From positions 58,085 through 122,084 of the forward strand of contig JAZRZL010000015.1 of NCBI GenBank assembly GCA_045601345.1: DNA of 64,000 nt. Direction: 5' to 3'. Positions 1-8,756 of this stretch are shown one piece after another. The stretch comes from SVMC01 sp045601345 (GTDB lineage Bacteria > Bacillota > Clostridia > Oscillospirales > Oscillospiraceae). The notes under the pieces were generated by a model that made no database searches, was not told the DNA's origin, and saw nothing but the letters and a program-made list of their open reading frames with translations. The translations under genes were made by a program, and so were the position numbers. Numbering within the stretch: the stretch's first letter is position 1; each line of letters opens with the position of its first letter.

Positions 1-1
1 G

Positions 2-796
2 CGCTGCAATCGGAAATTTCATCCAGAGGATACCGTTATAACTATTAAAACCGAAAAAATTGGCGGTGGAAATTTCTGCATGATTGCAGGTCCGTGCTCT
101 GTAGAATCAGAGGAGCAGATTGTCTCGGTTGCAAAAGCGGTAAAAAAAGCAGGTGCAAATCTTCTGCGTGGTGGTGCCTTCAAGCCCAGAACATCGCCGT
201 ATGATTTTCAGGGACTGAAAGCCGTGGGATTGGAGCTGCTGAAAATCGCACGTGCCGAAACAGAGCTTCCTATTGTAACAGAAATTATGAGTGTATCCGA
301 TTTGGAGCTATTTGAGGATATTGATGTTCTTCAAGTCGGCGCAAGAAATATGCAGAATTTTGATCTTTTAAAGGAACTTGGCTGTATTGGAAAGCCAATT
401 CTCCTGAAGCGCGGTCTTGCCAACACCCTAAAAGAGCTTTTGATGAGTGCCGAATATATCATGGCCAATGGAAACGAGCAGATCATTCTTTGTGAGCGCG
501 GCATCCGCACCTATAGTGACTATCTGCGAAATACGCTGGATCTTTCCGCTGTACCGATGCTTCATGAGCTGTCACATCTTCCGATCATTGTCGATCCGAG
601 CCATGCCACCGGCTTAGCACGAATGGTACCACCGATGGCTATGGCGGCAACCGCCTGTGGCTGTGACGGCCTGATCGTTGAGGTTCATAATGATCCGGCG
701 CACGCGCTCTGTGACGGAGCGCAGTCTCTTCGGCCGGAGGATTATGAGAAGCTCCATAAAAAAATCATGGCCATTCGTGAGGTAGCAATATGCTGA
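2..796 (+). CDS. aroF: 3-deoxy-7-phosphoheptulonate (DAHP) synthase, 5'-truncated by window edge
   Basis: First committed step of the shikimate pathway: condenses phosphoenolpyruvate with erythrose-4-phosphate. The reading frame is open from base 2, and the residues before the internal Met at 80 (HPEDTVI...GGGNFC) belong to the family, so the gene starts upstream of the window. Visible motifs are MIAGPCSVES, GGAFKPRTSPYDFQG, the LLKRG segment, CERGIRTY and the metal-ligand-like DPSHATG, which fit the type I-beta (AroA-Q/KDPG-like) class. There is no attached chorismate mutase domain; that domain sits on pheA at the operon end. The 3' end overlaps tyrA by 7 bp, so the two are translationally coupled. 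Confidence 0.95.
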   Translation, partial: RCNRKFHPEDTVITIKTEKIGGGNFCMIAGPCSVESEEQIVSVAKAVKKAGANLLRGGAFKPRTSPYDFQGLKAVGLELLKIARAETELPIVTEIMSVSDLELFEDIDVLQVGARNMQNFDLLKELGCIGKPILLKRGLANTLKELLMSAEYIMANGNEQIILCERGIRTYSDYLRNTLDLSAVPMLHELSHLPIIVDPSHATGLARMVPPMAMAATACGCDGLIVEVHNDPAHALCDGAQSLRPEDYEKLHKKIMAIREVAIC

Positions 797-1620
797 TCGG
801 AATCATTGGATTGGGACTTATGGGAGGCTCATTTGCCAAGGCTTATCATAAAGCAGGCGCTATTGTTGCCGCACGGGAAATCAACCTGTCCACACTGCAA
901 TACGCCATGCTGAACGGAATTGTCCATTGTGAGTTATCACGGGAGCAATTGAAAGACTGCGATCTGATCCTGATCTGTACCTATCCGAAGGCCGCAATTG
1001 AATTTCTGGAGAAATACGGGGCGGATATTGGGCAAAAACCGATCGTTATGGACTGCTGTGGCACAAAACGGAACATTGTAGATAAAGGGATGGCACTGGC
1101 AAAAAAATACGGCTTTACCTATGCAGGTGCCCACCCGATGGCCGGAACACAGTATTCCGGCATGGCGTACTCCAGCGCAGAAATGTTTCACAATGCGCCA
1201 ATGGTGATTGTTCCGCCACGTTATGATGATATTGTTCTGCTGGATCGAATGAAGCAACTGCTTCTGCCCTGCGGTTTTTCTCAGCTCACACTCACTACAG
1301 CAGAAAAGCACGATGAAACCATCGCCTATACCTCACAGCTGGCGCATATCGTTTCCAGCGCCTATATAAAAAGCCCCACTGCCAGAGCACATAACGGTAT
1401 GTCTGCCGGAAGCTACCGGGATTTAACCCGGGTGGCTTGGCTCAGCCCGGAGTTGTGGACAGAGCTTTGCATGGATAACCGGGATAACCTGATCCGTGAA
1501 ACGGATATATTAATTGAAAATCTGAATGCTTATCGGGATGCACTTGCCACCGAAAATCGTGAACATCTTAAAGCCCTATTCACTGAAGGCAAGAAAATCA
1601 AAGAGGAGGTCGATGGATAA
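790..1620 (+). CDS. tyrA: Prephenate dehydrogenase (tyrosine branch)
   Basis: Oxidatively decarboxylates prephenate to 4-hydroxyphenylpyruvate. The N-terminal Rossmann fold has the dinucleotide loop GIIGLGLMGGS; the catalytic-domain signature HPMAGT lies near residue 115, and the helical C-terminal dimerisation domain follows. At 276 residues it is a single-domain enzyme without a C-terminal ACT domain, so tyrosine feedback is not obvious from sequence. It overlaps the end of the DAHP synthase gene and its last codons overlap the start of aroB. Confidence 0.93.
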   Translation: MLIGIIGLGLMGGSFAKAYHKAGAIVAAREINLSTLQYAMLNGIVHCELSREQLKDCDLILICTYPKAAIEFLEKYGADIGQKPIVMDCCGTKRNIVDKGMALAKKYGFTYAGAHPMAGTQYSGMAYSSAEMFHNAPMVIVPPRYDDIVLLDRMKQLLLPCGFSQLTLTTAEKHDETIAYTSQLAHIVSSAYIKSPTARAHNGMSAGSYRDLTRVAWLSPELWTELCMDNRDNLIRETDILIENLNAYRDALATENREHLKALFTEGKKIKEEVDG

Positions 1621-2677
1621 AATGCAAACCATCACGGTTCATGCATCAAAAAAATATGATGTTGCAATTGGAAACGGGCTACTGTCCACAATCCAACCTA
1701 TGGCAGAAAGAATCCAAAACAAAACCGTAATGGTCGTTTCCGATGACACGGTATTTTCCCTTTATGGGAACCGTCTCTGCTCCCTTCTGTCGGAAACAGG
1801 CTGCCGTACCTGTCACTTTGTTTTCCCTCATGGTGAGCAAAGCAAAAATCTTACGACCTATGAAAAGCTAATAGAAACGATGTGTGCCGTACCGATGACC
1901 AGAAGTGATTGGGTTTTGGCTCTGGGCGGCGGTGTCGTTGGGGATTTGGCTGGATTTTCTGCGGCAACCTATCAGCGCGGCATTGGCCTGATTCAACTGC
2001 CAACCACTCTGCTTGCTGCTGTAGATTCCTCGGTAGGAGGAAAAAACGGGATCAATTTAGAAGGTGGAAAAAATCAGCTCGGCACATTTTATCAGCCATC
2101 GCAGGTTCTCTGTGACACCGATACGCTACAAACACTTCCCGAGGCGGAATATCAGAATGGCTGTGCTGAGATCATAAAATATGCTATGATTGGAAGCAAT
2201 ACCCTATTTCAGCAGCTTCAGGCCAAACCGATATCCGAACAGTACGAAAATGTCATTTCTACGTGCATTGCCATGAAACGTGATTTTGTAGAGCAGGATG
2301 AGTATGATCTGGGAACACGTATGCTTTTGAATTTTGGCCACACCATTGGTCATGCAGTAGAGACCTGTAGCCAATATACGATCGCACATGGGAAAGCCGT
2401 AGCCATTGGGATGGCTGTGATGACCAAGGCGGCAGTGGCATTCGGATATTGCAGCCAAAGAACATATGACACGCTGTTGCTGCTTTTGATGCAATACGGT
2501 CTCCCCACCTATACCCCATTTTCCACTGAACAGCTGGCAGCAGTTATCATGGCCGACAAAAAAATTCAGGGAAATCAAATTACTCTGGTTATTCCCACAA
2601 GAATTGGGAACTGTATTCCAGTGAAAATACCGAAGTGTACAATCCCAAAATGGCTGTATGCGGGAGGTATTCGATGA
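1613..2677 (+). CDS. aroB: 3-dehydroquinate synthase
   Basis: Converts DAHP to 3-dehydroquinate (NAD and divalent metal dependent). Family motifs are clear: GEQSKNLTTYEKL, the NAD-binding GGGVVGDLAGF, the LPTTLLA(A)VDSSVGGK substrate loop, and metal ligands in EIIKYAMIG and LNFGHTIGHAVE. The frame is open further upstream, but the Shine-Dalgarno AGGAGG at 1604-1609 points to ATG 1613, overlapping the tyrA stop, or to ATG 1622; spacing (3 versus 12 nt) does not decide between them. The gene overlaps aroA by 4 bp. Confidence 0.94.
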   Translation: MDKMQTITVHASKKYDVAIGNGLLSTIQPMAERIQNKTVMVVSDDTVFSLYGNRLCSLLSETGCRTCHFVFPHGEQSKNLTTYEKLIETMCAVPMTRSDWVLALGGGVVGDLAGFSAATYQRGIGLIQLPTTLLAAVDSSVGGKNGINLEGGKNQLGTFYQPSQVLCDTDTLQTLPEAEYQNGCAEIIKYAMIGSNTLFQQLQAKPISEQYENVISTCIAMKRDFVEQDEYDLGTRMLLNFGHTIGHAVETCSQYTIAHGKAVAIGMAVMTKAAVAFGYCSQRTYDTLLLLLMQYGLPTYTPFSTEQLAAVIMADKKIQGNQITLVIPTRIGNCIPVKIPKCTIPKWLYAGGIR

Positions 2678-3930
2678 ACTACTGTATTACGCCCGGTTCC
2701 CGAAGCGGTTCGGTTGCGGTGCCCGCATCGAAATCTATGGCACACAGGCTGCTAATTGCTGCCGCACTGTCCGAGGAAAACTGCCAACTTTCCTGCAATG
2801 GCATTTCAAAGGATATTCTGGCCACGATGAACTGCCTTTGTTCTCTTGGCAGCAGGATAGAAAATTTGAAAAATCACGAGTTGGAAATTGTGCCAATGGA
2901 TCATTTTCCAAAACAGCTCTGTCATTTACCCTGCAATGAGAGCGGCTCTACCCTTCGATTTCTTCTTCCGATTGTCGGTGCTCTCGGCTGTCCGACAGAG
3001 TTTCATATGGCAGATGGCCTTGCAAAACGCCCGATGGATGCACTCCTTGCGGTGTTGGAAACACACGGCCTTCATATAAAAAAAGAGACAAATACACTGC
3101 TGTGTAAAGGACAGTTATGCGCTGGCGACTACACGATTCCCGGCAGCATCTCTTCACAGTATGTGTCCGGGCTGCTATTTGCGCTTCCTCTTTTGAACGG
3201 AGACAGCACCCTGCAAATCACGGGACAAATCGCTTCGCGGGATTATATTACCATGACAGAAACCGTATTAAAGCAAGCTGGAATCCACTTTCAAAAAAGG
3301 GGAGCCAGATATCAAATTCCCGGCGGTCAAGCTTATCATTTGACAGGAAAAACAATAATTGAAGCTGACTGGTCAAATGCAGCTTTCTTCCTGTGCATGG
3401 GGGCGCTGTCAAAAAAAGGGGTTACGGTAAACCAATTGTCGCTTCTCTCCCCACAGGGGGATCGGGAAATTCTTCCGATTCTGCACCGCTTTGGTGCAAA
3501 AATTGAAGTATCTGTGAATGCGGTCACGGTACGGCGCGGAAGGCTTTGCGGACAAACCATAGATGCCTCAGCCATTCCCGATCTTGTTCCGACCATTAGT
3601 GCTCTGGCCGTCTGTGCTGAAGGCACAACAAAAATTGTAAATGTCGGACATCTTCGCTATAAAGAATCTGACCGGCTGACAACAACCTCCGCCATGTTAT
3701 CCGCCCTTGGCGCGGATATTGCCGAGCTTCCTGAGGGATTGGTTATTCACGGGAAGGCAAATCTGACCGGCGGCACGATAGATGCAGCCAACGATCACCG
3801 CATTGCCATGGCCGCTGCCGTAGCAGCGTGTTCATGTCAAAATGCAGTCTGCATTGAAGATGCAATGTGCGTGGATAAATCCTATCCAGATTTCTGGAAA
3901 CATTTTAGAGAATTAGAGGTAGAAGCATGA
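2674..3930 (+). CDS. aroA: 3-phosphoshikimate 1-carboxyvinyltransferase (EPSP synthase)
   Basis: Transfers enolpyruvate from PEP to shikimate-3-phosphate. Motifs: PASKSMAHRLLIAAAL, NESGSTLRFLLPI, LAKRPMDALLAVL, the KESDRL segment and DHRIAMA near the C-terminus, in the usual order for a two-domain EPSP synthase. The start is set by GGGAGGT just before ATG 2674, which overlaps the aroB stop as ATGA; the open frame from 2635 is not the true start. Ends in an ATGA overlap with aroC. Confidence 0.95.
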   Translation: MNYCITPGSRSGSVAVPASKSMAHRLLIAAALSEENCQLSCNGISKDILATMNCLCSLGSRIENLKNHELEIVPMDHFPKQLCHLPCNESGSTLRFLLPIVGALGCPTEFHMADGLAKRPMDALLAVLETHGLHIKKETNTLLCKGQLCAGDYTIPGSISSQYVSGLLFALPLLNGDSTLQITGQIASRDYITMTETVLKQAGIHFQKRGARYQIPGGQAYHLTGKTIIEADWSNAAFFLCMGALSKKGVTVNQLSLLSPQGDREILPILHRFGAKIEVSVNAVTVRRGRLCGQTIDASAIPDLVPTISALAVCAEGTTKIVNVGHLRYKESDRLTTTSAMLSALGADIAELPEGLVIHGKANLTGGTIDAANDHRIAMAAAVAACSCQNAVCIEDAMCVDKSYPDFWKHFRELEVEA

Positions 3931-4997
3931 GCAGCAGCTATGGAAAAAATATTCATCTGACAATTTTCGGTCAAAGTCATTCTTCTGCCATTGGCATGAC
4001 ATTAGAGGGAATTCCTGCTGGAGAACCCATTGATTTTAAAGAATTAAACCGTTTTCTCTCCCGCAGAGCGCCGGGGAAGCACAGCTATTCCACCACAAGG
4101 ACGGAAGCAGACACGCCCGAATTTCTCTGCGGCATTGTGGATCATATGACCTGCGGTGTACCGATTACCGCAATCATCCGCAATACGGATTGCCACGCAA
4201 AGGACTATGCACAGCTAAAGCGAATTCCCCGTCCCGGTCATGCGGATTACACCGCCGAACTCAAATACCATGGCCATCAGGATTATGCTGGCGGCGGACA
4301 TTTTTCTGGGCGGCTCACCGCACCTTTGTGCATTGCCGGAGGAATCTGCAAGCAGCTGCTTGCACGTGAGAAAATTCGAATTATTTCCCGCATTCATTCG
4401 ATTGGTGGGATTGAAGATGTCGGTGAACTGTTCGATTCAACTGAGGAAATGGATTTCCCGGTTGTGGATGCGGAACGCGGGATTCAAATGCAGACGCTCA
4501 TTGCGCAAATGAAACAAAAGGGGGATTCCATTGGCGGCATTATCGAATGCAAGGCGCTGGGAGTTCCTGCCGGTCTGGGTGAGCCAATGTTCAATGGGAT
4601 GGAAAATCAAATTGCCCAAATTATTTTTGGCATTCCGGCCATAAAGGGCATTGAATTTGGTGCCGGATTTGCCGCCGCCAAGCTGCCGGGAAGCATAAAC
4701 AATGACCCATATATTATAGAAGATGGGAAAATCAAAACCTCCACCAACCATGCGGGTGGAATTCTTGGCGGCATTACCAACGGGATGCCGTTGACGTTTC
4801 GTGTTGCCGTAAAACCAACACCTTCCATTGCCATACAGCAAAGAAGCGTAGATTTGTCTATCATGCAGCAAACTGAACTGACTATATCTGGTCGGCATGA
4901 CCCCTGTATTGTTCCGCGGGCTGTACCCTGTGTGGAAGCAGCCGCAGCTGTTGCCATCTATGATGCGCTTCTGGAGCGCAGAAAGGAACGAAAATGA
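3927..4997 (+). CDS. aroC: Chorismate synthase
   Basis: FMN-dependent elimination of phosphate from EPSP to give chorismate. Signatures: GQSHSSAIGMTLEGIPAG (N-terminal), RRAPGKHSYSTTRTE, RPGHADYT, GGRFSGR-like GGGHFSGRLTAP, and RHDPCIVPRAVPC near the C-terminus. Length (356 aa) is normal for the family. Four-base ATGA overlaps with aroA and pheA indicate one polycistronic unit with coupled translation. Confidence 0.96.
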   Translation: MSSSYGKNIHLTIFGQSHSSAIGMTLEGIPAGEPIDFKELNRFLSRRAPGKHSYSTTRTEADTPEFLCGIVDHMTCGVPITAIIRNTDCHAKDYAQLKRIPRPGHADYTAELKYHGHQDYAGGGHFSGRLTAPLCIAGGICKQLLAREKIRIISRIHSIGGIEDVGELFDSTEEMDFPVVDAERGIQMQTLIAQMKQKGDSIGGIIECKALGVPAGLGEPMFNGMENQIAQIIFGIPAIKGIEFGAGFAAAKLPGSINNDPYIIEDGKIKTSTNHAGGILGGITNGMPLTFRVAVKPTPSIAIQQRSVDLSIMQQTELTISGRHDPCIVPRAVPCVEAAAAVAIYDALLERRKERK

Positions 4998-6130
4998 ATG
5001 CACATCGCAAAGAGATTGATGCCATTGACAAGAAGCTGATCGCACTCTTCGAGCAGCGTATGCAGCATAGCGCCAGAATTGCGGAATATAAAAAGGAACA
5101 CCATCTTCCCGTTTTTGACCCCGAAAGAGAACGAGAGAAGCTGCTGGAAATTGCCAATCAGGTGCCAGAAGAAATGCAGGACTACTCTTCTCTCCTGTAC
5201 AATCTCATTTTTGAATTGAGCCGAAGCTACCAAAACCGCCTGATAGGGCAGGAAAATACCCTAACAAAAAAAATGCAGATGGCCATTGAAAACACGCCCA
5301 AGCTCTTTCCCGAGACGGCCAGTGTTGCCTGTCAGGGTGTCGAGGGTGCAAACGCACAGTTTGCCTGTAATAAGCTGTTCCGATATGCAAATATTATGTA
5401 TTTCTCCAATTTTGAGGCCATTTTTTCTGCGATTGAGAAGGGTTTATGTCGCTATGGGGTCATTCCGGTGGAAAACTCCACAGCAGGCTCCGTGAACACG
5501 GTTTATGACCTGATGCATCGGCATCATTTTTCCATTGTACGCAGCATCCGTGTAAAAATTGTACACCATCTGTTGGCTAAGCCCGGTGTGCAATTGGAGG
5601 ATATCCGAGAGATTTATTCTCATGCGCAGGCCATTTCCCAGTGCTCCGCATTCTTGAGCCGCCTGAAAAATGTGAAGGTAATCCCCTGCGAAAACACGGC
5701 GACGGCAGCAAAAATGGTAGCAGAATCGGAAAGAACGGATATTGCCGCACTTGCGTCCAAATCCTGTATGAAGTATTACGGTCTTCACTGCCTTCGGGAT
5801 GCCGTACAGAATACCGATAATAATTACACCCGCTTCATCTGCATCTCCCGGGAAATTGAAATCTACCCTGGCGCTGACCGAACCAGTCTCATGCTGACCC
5901 TCCCCCACGAACCGGGTTCGCTCTACAAATTCCTGTCGCGCCTCTATGCTCTTGGTATCAACCTAAACAAGCTTGAAAGCCGCCCTCTCCCCGACCGGGA
6001 ATTTGAGTTCATGTTCTATTTCGATATTGAAACCCCTGTCTATTCCCCGCGACTTCTACAGCTCCTAGGAGAGCTGCCTGATGCGTGTGAGGAATTCCAC
6101 TATCTCGGAAGCTACAGCGAACTGATCTGA
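4994..6130 (+). CDS. pheA: Bifunctional chorismate mutase / prephenate dehydratase (P-protein)
   Basis: Makes phenylpyruvate from chorismate via prephenate. Residues 1-85 form an AroQ-type chorismate mutase helix bundle (RKEIDAIDKKLIALFEQR). Residues ~95-280 form the prephenate dehydratase domain with GVIPVENSTAGSV, the SHAQAISQC segment and the catalytic TRF in NNYTRF. Residues ~290-378 are an ACT domain with the ESRP phenylalanine-binding motif, so allosteric inhibition by phenylalanine is likely (family knowledge). Last gene of the aro operon; about 270 bases without a gene follow. Confidence 0.95.
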   Translation: MNAHRKEIDAIDKKLIALFEQRMQHSARIAEYKKEHHLPVFDPEREREKLLEIANQVPEEMQDYSSLLYNLIFELSRSYQNRLIGQENTLTKKMQMAIENTPKLFPETASVACQGVEGANAQFACNKLFRYANIMYFSNFEAIFSAIEKGLCRYGVIPVENSTAGSVNTVYDLMHRHHFSIVRSIRVKIVHHLLAKPGVQLEDIREIYSHAQAISQCSAFLSRLKNVKVIPCENTATAAKMVAESERTDIAALASKSCMKYYGLHCLRDAVQNTDNNYTRFICISREIEIYPGADRTSLMLTLPHEPGSLYKFLSRLYALGINLNKLESRPLPDREFEFMFYFDIETPVYSPRLLQLLGELPDACEEFHYLGSYSELI

Positions 6131-6339
6131 TCGTTTGCTTTCTTTCTGATAAATTATAATGTATACCAGCAAGGAAAAAACAGAAAAATCGTCCGCATTT
6201 TATAATTCCAATATTGTTTCCGTAAAAAGTACCTCTTATGCCGTTCTGTAAATTAAATACAATATGGTTATATTCTCCCTTTGTCTTTTCTTTGCAGGAT
6301 TGTAAAAAAGCATTTTTTCTTTCATCTGTCGGAAATCCC

Positions 6340-6368
6340 TTGCGGTTTTTATGGGAATATGCTATAAT
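6340..6368 (+). promoter_or_regulatory. Sigma-70-type promoter for the CobW-like pair
   Basis: TTGCGG (6340-6345), a 17-nt spacer, then TATAAT (6363-6368) preceded by TGC, which gives an extended -10. A transcript from here would start near 6375, inside the open frame's upstream ATG at 6351. That supports TTG 6402 as the true start of the next gene. Confidence 0.75.
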
Positions 6369-6401
6369 TTAAGTTACTTTTTGGTTGGAAGGTGTATTGT
6401 A

Positions 6402-7457
6402 TTGACTATTATCGACATTTATTCTGGTTTTCTCGGCGCAGGTAAGACGACCCTGATCAAAAAAATGATCCGCGAAGCCCATGCCGGCGAAAAGCTTGCC
6501 CTGATTGAGAACGAATTTGGCGAAATTGGTATTGACGGCGGCTTCCTTCAGGATGCTGGCATTCAGATCACCGAGATGAACTCCGGCTGCATTTGCTGCA
6601 CCCTCGTTGGTGACTTTGGCGATGCGCTGCACAAGCTCATTGATGAATACAAGCCCCAGCGCATCCTGATTGAGCCTACCGGCATCGGCAAGCTCTCTGA
6701 CGTGATTGCCGCCGCACGGCAAGTCGAATCCGAGGATGTTCGTCTTGGCTTCTTTACCACCGTTGCTGACGCAAATAAGGTGAAGCTCTATCTGAAAAAC
6801 TACGGCGAATTCTATAAAAATCAGGTGGAAACCGCTTCCTGCATTGTCCTGAGCCGTACCGACAGCATCAGTCAAGAAAAACTGGATAACGTCTGCTCTC
6901 TCCTCCGGCAACACAACCCCAAAGCTATCATTGTCACTACACCATGGGATCAGCTCACTGGTACACAACTTCTGAATGCTATGTCCCAGACCGAAACCCT
7001 CGCAAGAGAGCTTGCAGAACTGAAGGCCGAAACCCACCACCATGATGACGATGATGCCGAATGCCCCTGCTGCCACCATCACCACGGTTCTGGCGAAGAA
7101 TGCCACCACGAGCATGAACATGAGCATGAGCACGAGCACGAGCATGAACATCATCACCACCACCATCACAGTCATGATGCCGACGAGGTGTTTATGAGCT
7201 GGGGTAGGGAAACCGCAAAGAAATTTACCAAAGAAAAGATTACTAAGGCACTTCAAGCACTGGACGATCCTGAGATCTATGGTGTTGTCCTGCGCGCTAA
7301 GGGCATCGTTTCATGCGAAGACGGTAGCTGGATTTACTTTGACCACGTACCCGGCGAGATTGATGTCCGTGAGGGCAGCCCCGCTGTTACCGGCCGTCTT
7401 TGTATTATCGGTTCACAACTGAAGGAAGACGCACTGGAAGCGCTCTTCGGCCTGTAA
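6402..7457 (+). CDS. COG0523/CobW-family metal-chaperone GTPase with His-rich loop
   Basis: G3E-family GTPase of the zinc/nickel/cobalt chaperone group. Visible: Walker A GFLGAGKTTL, the CxCC metal-binding motif in SGCICCTL, a switch-like NEFGEIG, and a long His/Glu/Asp/Cys-rich linker (about residues 205-260) typical of metal-buffering insertions. A C-terminal CobW_C domain follows. The start is TTG 6402 with GGAAGGTG at 6387-6394; an upstream ATG lies inside the promoter. Followed after 12 bp by a second P-loop protein, suggesting a two-component metal-handling operon. Which metal is used cannot be read from sequence; no Zur site was identified. Confidence 0.85.
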   Translation: MTIIDIYSGFLGAGKTTLIKKMIREAHAGEKLALIENEFGEIGIDGGFLQDAGIQITEMNSGCICCTLVGDFGDALHKLIDEYKPQRILIEPTGIGKLSDVIAAARQVESEDVRLGFFTTVADANKVKLYLKNYGEFYKNQVETASCIVLSRTDSISQEKLDNVCSLLRQHNPKAIIVTTPWDQLTGTQLLNAMSQTETLARELAELKAETHHHDDDDAECPCCHHHHGSGEECHHEHEHEHEHEHEHEHHHHHHHSHDADEVFMSWGRETAKKFTKEKITKALQALDDPEIYGVVLRAKGIVSCEDGSWIYFDHVPGEIDVREGSPAVTGRLCIIGSQLKEDALEALFGL

Positions 7458-7469
7458 GGAGGCGGCAAA

Positions 7470-8405
7470 ATGCCCATTCCTGTCTATGCGTTTACCGGCT
7501 TTTTAGAATCCGGCAAGACACTCTTCATCCAGCAGACATTGGAGGATGAACGCTTCAACTCCGGTGAGCGTACCCTGCTGCTTGTATGCGAAGAGGGTGA
7601 AGAAGATTATGACACCAGCACCTATCCCCTCAAGTGCATCTATCTTATTCATATTGATCAAAATGAAATCACCACGGAAGAGCTTATGGGTTTCCAGAAA
7701 AAATTCCATGCCCAGCGGGTGGTGGTTGAGCTAAATGGGATGCAGCAGACAGCGGATTTCTATAACAAGATGCCCATGGATTGGCAGATCGCGCAGGAGG
7801 TCACGTTTGCCGACAGCCGCACCATTCTCAGCTACAACGCCAATATGCGTCAGCTGGTCGTGGATAAACTGTCCGGTGCAGAGCTGGTGGTCTTTAACCG
7901 TGTAGAAAAGGGTTCCGATGTGATGCCCCTCCACAAGCTCGCACGCGCCATCAACCGCCGCATTGACATTGTCTATGACTTCACCGATGGAAGCACCACC
8001 TTTGACGAGATCGAAGATCCCCTTCCCTTTGACATTAATGCCGACACCATTGAGCTTGCAGATGAGGATTACGCCCTGTGGTATCGTGATATGAACGAGG
8101 AGCCAAAAAAATATGTCGGGAAAACCATTCGCTTCAAAGCGCAGGTTGCCAAGCTCCGCAAGGAAAAGGAAGGTGTGTTTGCCCCCGGCCGGTTTATTAT
8201 GACCTGCTGTGAAGCAGATATTCAGTTCATGGGTCTGCCTTGCAAATATGCCGATTCTGCCCGTCTCAAGCCGCGGGAATGGGTTACCGTCACAGCGACC
8301 TTCAGCATCAAATTCTGTTCCTTCTACCGGGGGGCAGGCCCCATGCTGAACGCCGTCAGTGTCTGCCCCGCCGAACCGGCATATCCGGAGGTCGCAACAT
8401 TCTAA
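7470..8405 (+). CDS. CobW-like P-loop protein fused to a YcgQ/DUF1980-like C-terminal domain
   Basis: The N-terminal ~190 residues resemble COG0523 GTPases: the P-loop GFLESGKTLF, a VVELNG strand and VVFNRVEKGSD in place of the NKxD motif. The CxCC motif of the upstream gene is absent. Residues ~205-311 (GKTIRFKAQV..., GRFIMTCCEADIQFMGLPC, EWVTVTATFS) resemble the C-terminal domain of YcgQ/TIGR03943 proteins, which normally accompany a YcgR-type permease; no permease gene is seen here. The GGAGG-preceded ATG at 7470 follows the first GTPase by 12 bp. Probably works with its neighbour in metal allocation; the exact role is unknown. Confidence 0.7.
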   Translation: MPIPVYAFTGFLESGKTLFIQQTLEDERFNSGERTLLLVCEEGEEDYDTSTYPLKCIYLIHIDQNEITTEELMGFQKKFHAQRVVVELNGMQQTADFYNKMPMDWQIAQEVTFADSRTILSYNANMRQLVVDKLSGAELVVFNRVEKGSDVMPLHKLARAINRRIDIVYDFTDGSTTFDEIEDPLPFDINADTIELADEDYALWYRDMNEEPKKYVGKTIRFKAQVAKLRKEKEGVFAPGRFIMTCCEADIQFMGLPCKYADSARLKPREWVTVTATFSIKFCSFYRGAGPMLNAVSVCPAEPAYPEVATF

Positions 8406-8444
8406 GCGCTGAACAAATCATCTTATAATTGCTAAATGAGTAAA

Positions 8445-8499
8445 GACGTTCATTTTTGTGTAGGTTATCGCGCAAAAATGAACGTCTGCTTATTTTTTT
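8445..8499 (+). terminator. Rho-independent terminator after CobW-like operon
   Basis: Arms 8445-8460 and 8471-8486 pair almost perfectly (GACGTTCATTTTT with its complement, extended by one wobble), loop of 10 nt, followed by TTATTTTTTT. Confidence 0.85.
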
Positions 8500-8510
8500 C
8501 TGGAATTGTG

Positions 8511-8632
8511 GTATAATAATTGCGAACGCAATTATTATACAAAAATATGCGCCATTTTCTCGCCCCTTGCGGGGCAATCGAAAATGATGCGCAATTATAC
8601 CATTCGCTTTCGCTTCATGGTATAAATCGCTG
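8511..8632. repeat. Extragenic palindromic repeat (copy 1 of 2)
   Basis: A 13-bp inverted repeat with a GAAC loop (8511-8540), then a second hairpin around ATACCATTCGCTTTCGCTTC...GGTATAA (about 8596-8626). The same two blocks recur at 44361-44416. The 351-base gap 8406-8756 holds this, the preceding terminator and the start region of the ANTAR gene; nothing coding is seen. Confidence 0.65.
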
Positions 8633-8756
8633 AAATCTATATTACGCAACCTAGGAAACCTCTGATTCAATCACATTTGACAATTTAGCATCCATCTTGC
8701 TTGCCTCCCATGCTAATCCGTTCCTATTCAATATTCGACGGAAAAGGGGACGAAAT

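Noticed and set aside
6351..6401. ATG 6351 as the start of the His-rich GTPase
   Set aside because: The -10 element of a strong promoter lies at 6363-6368, downstream of this ATG; TTG 6402 has the ribosome-binding site and family-like N-terminus.
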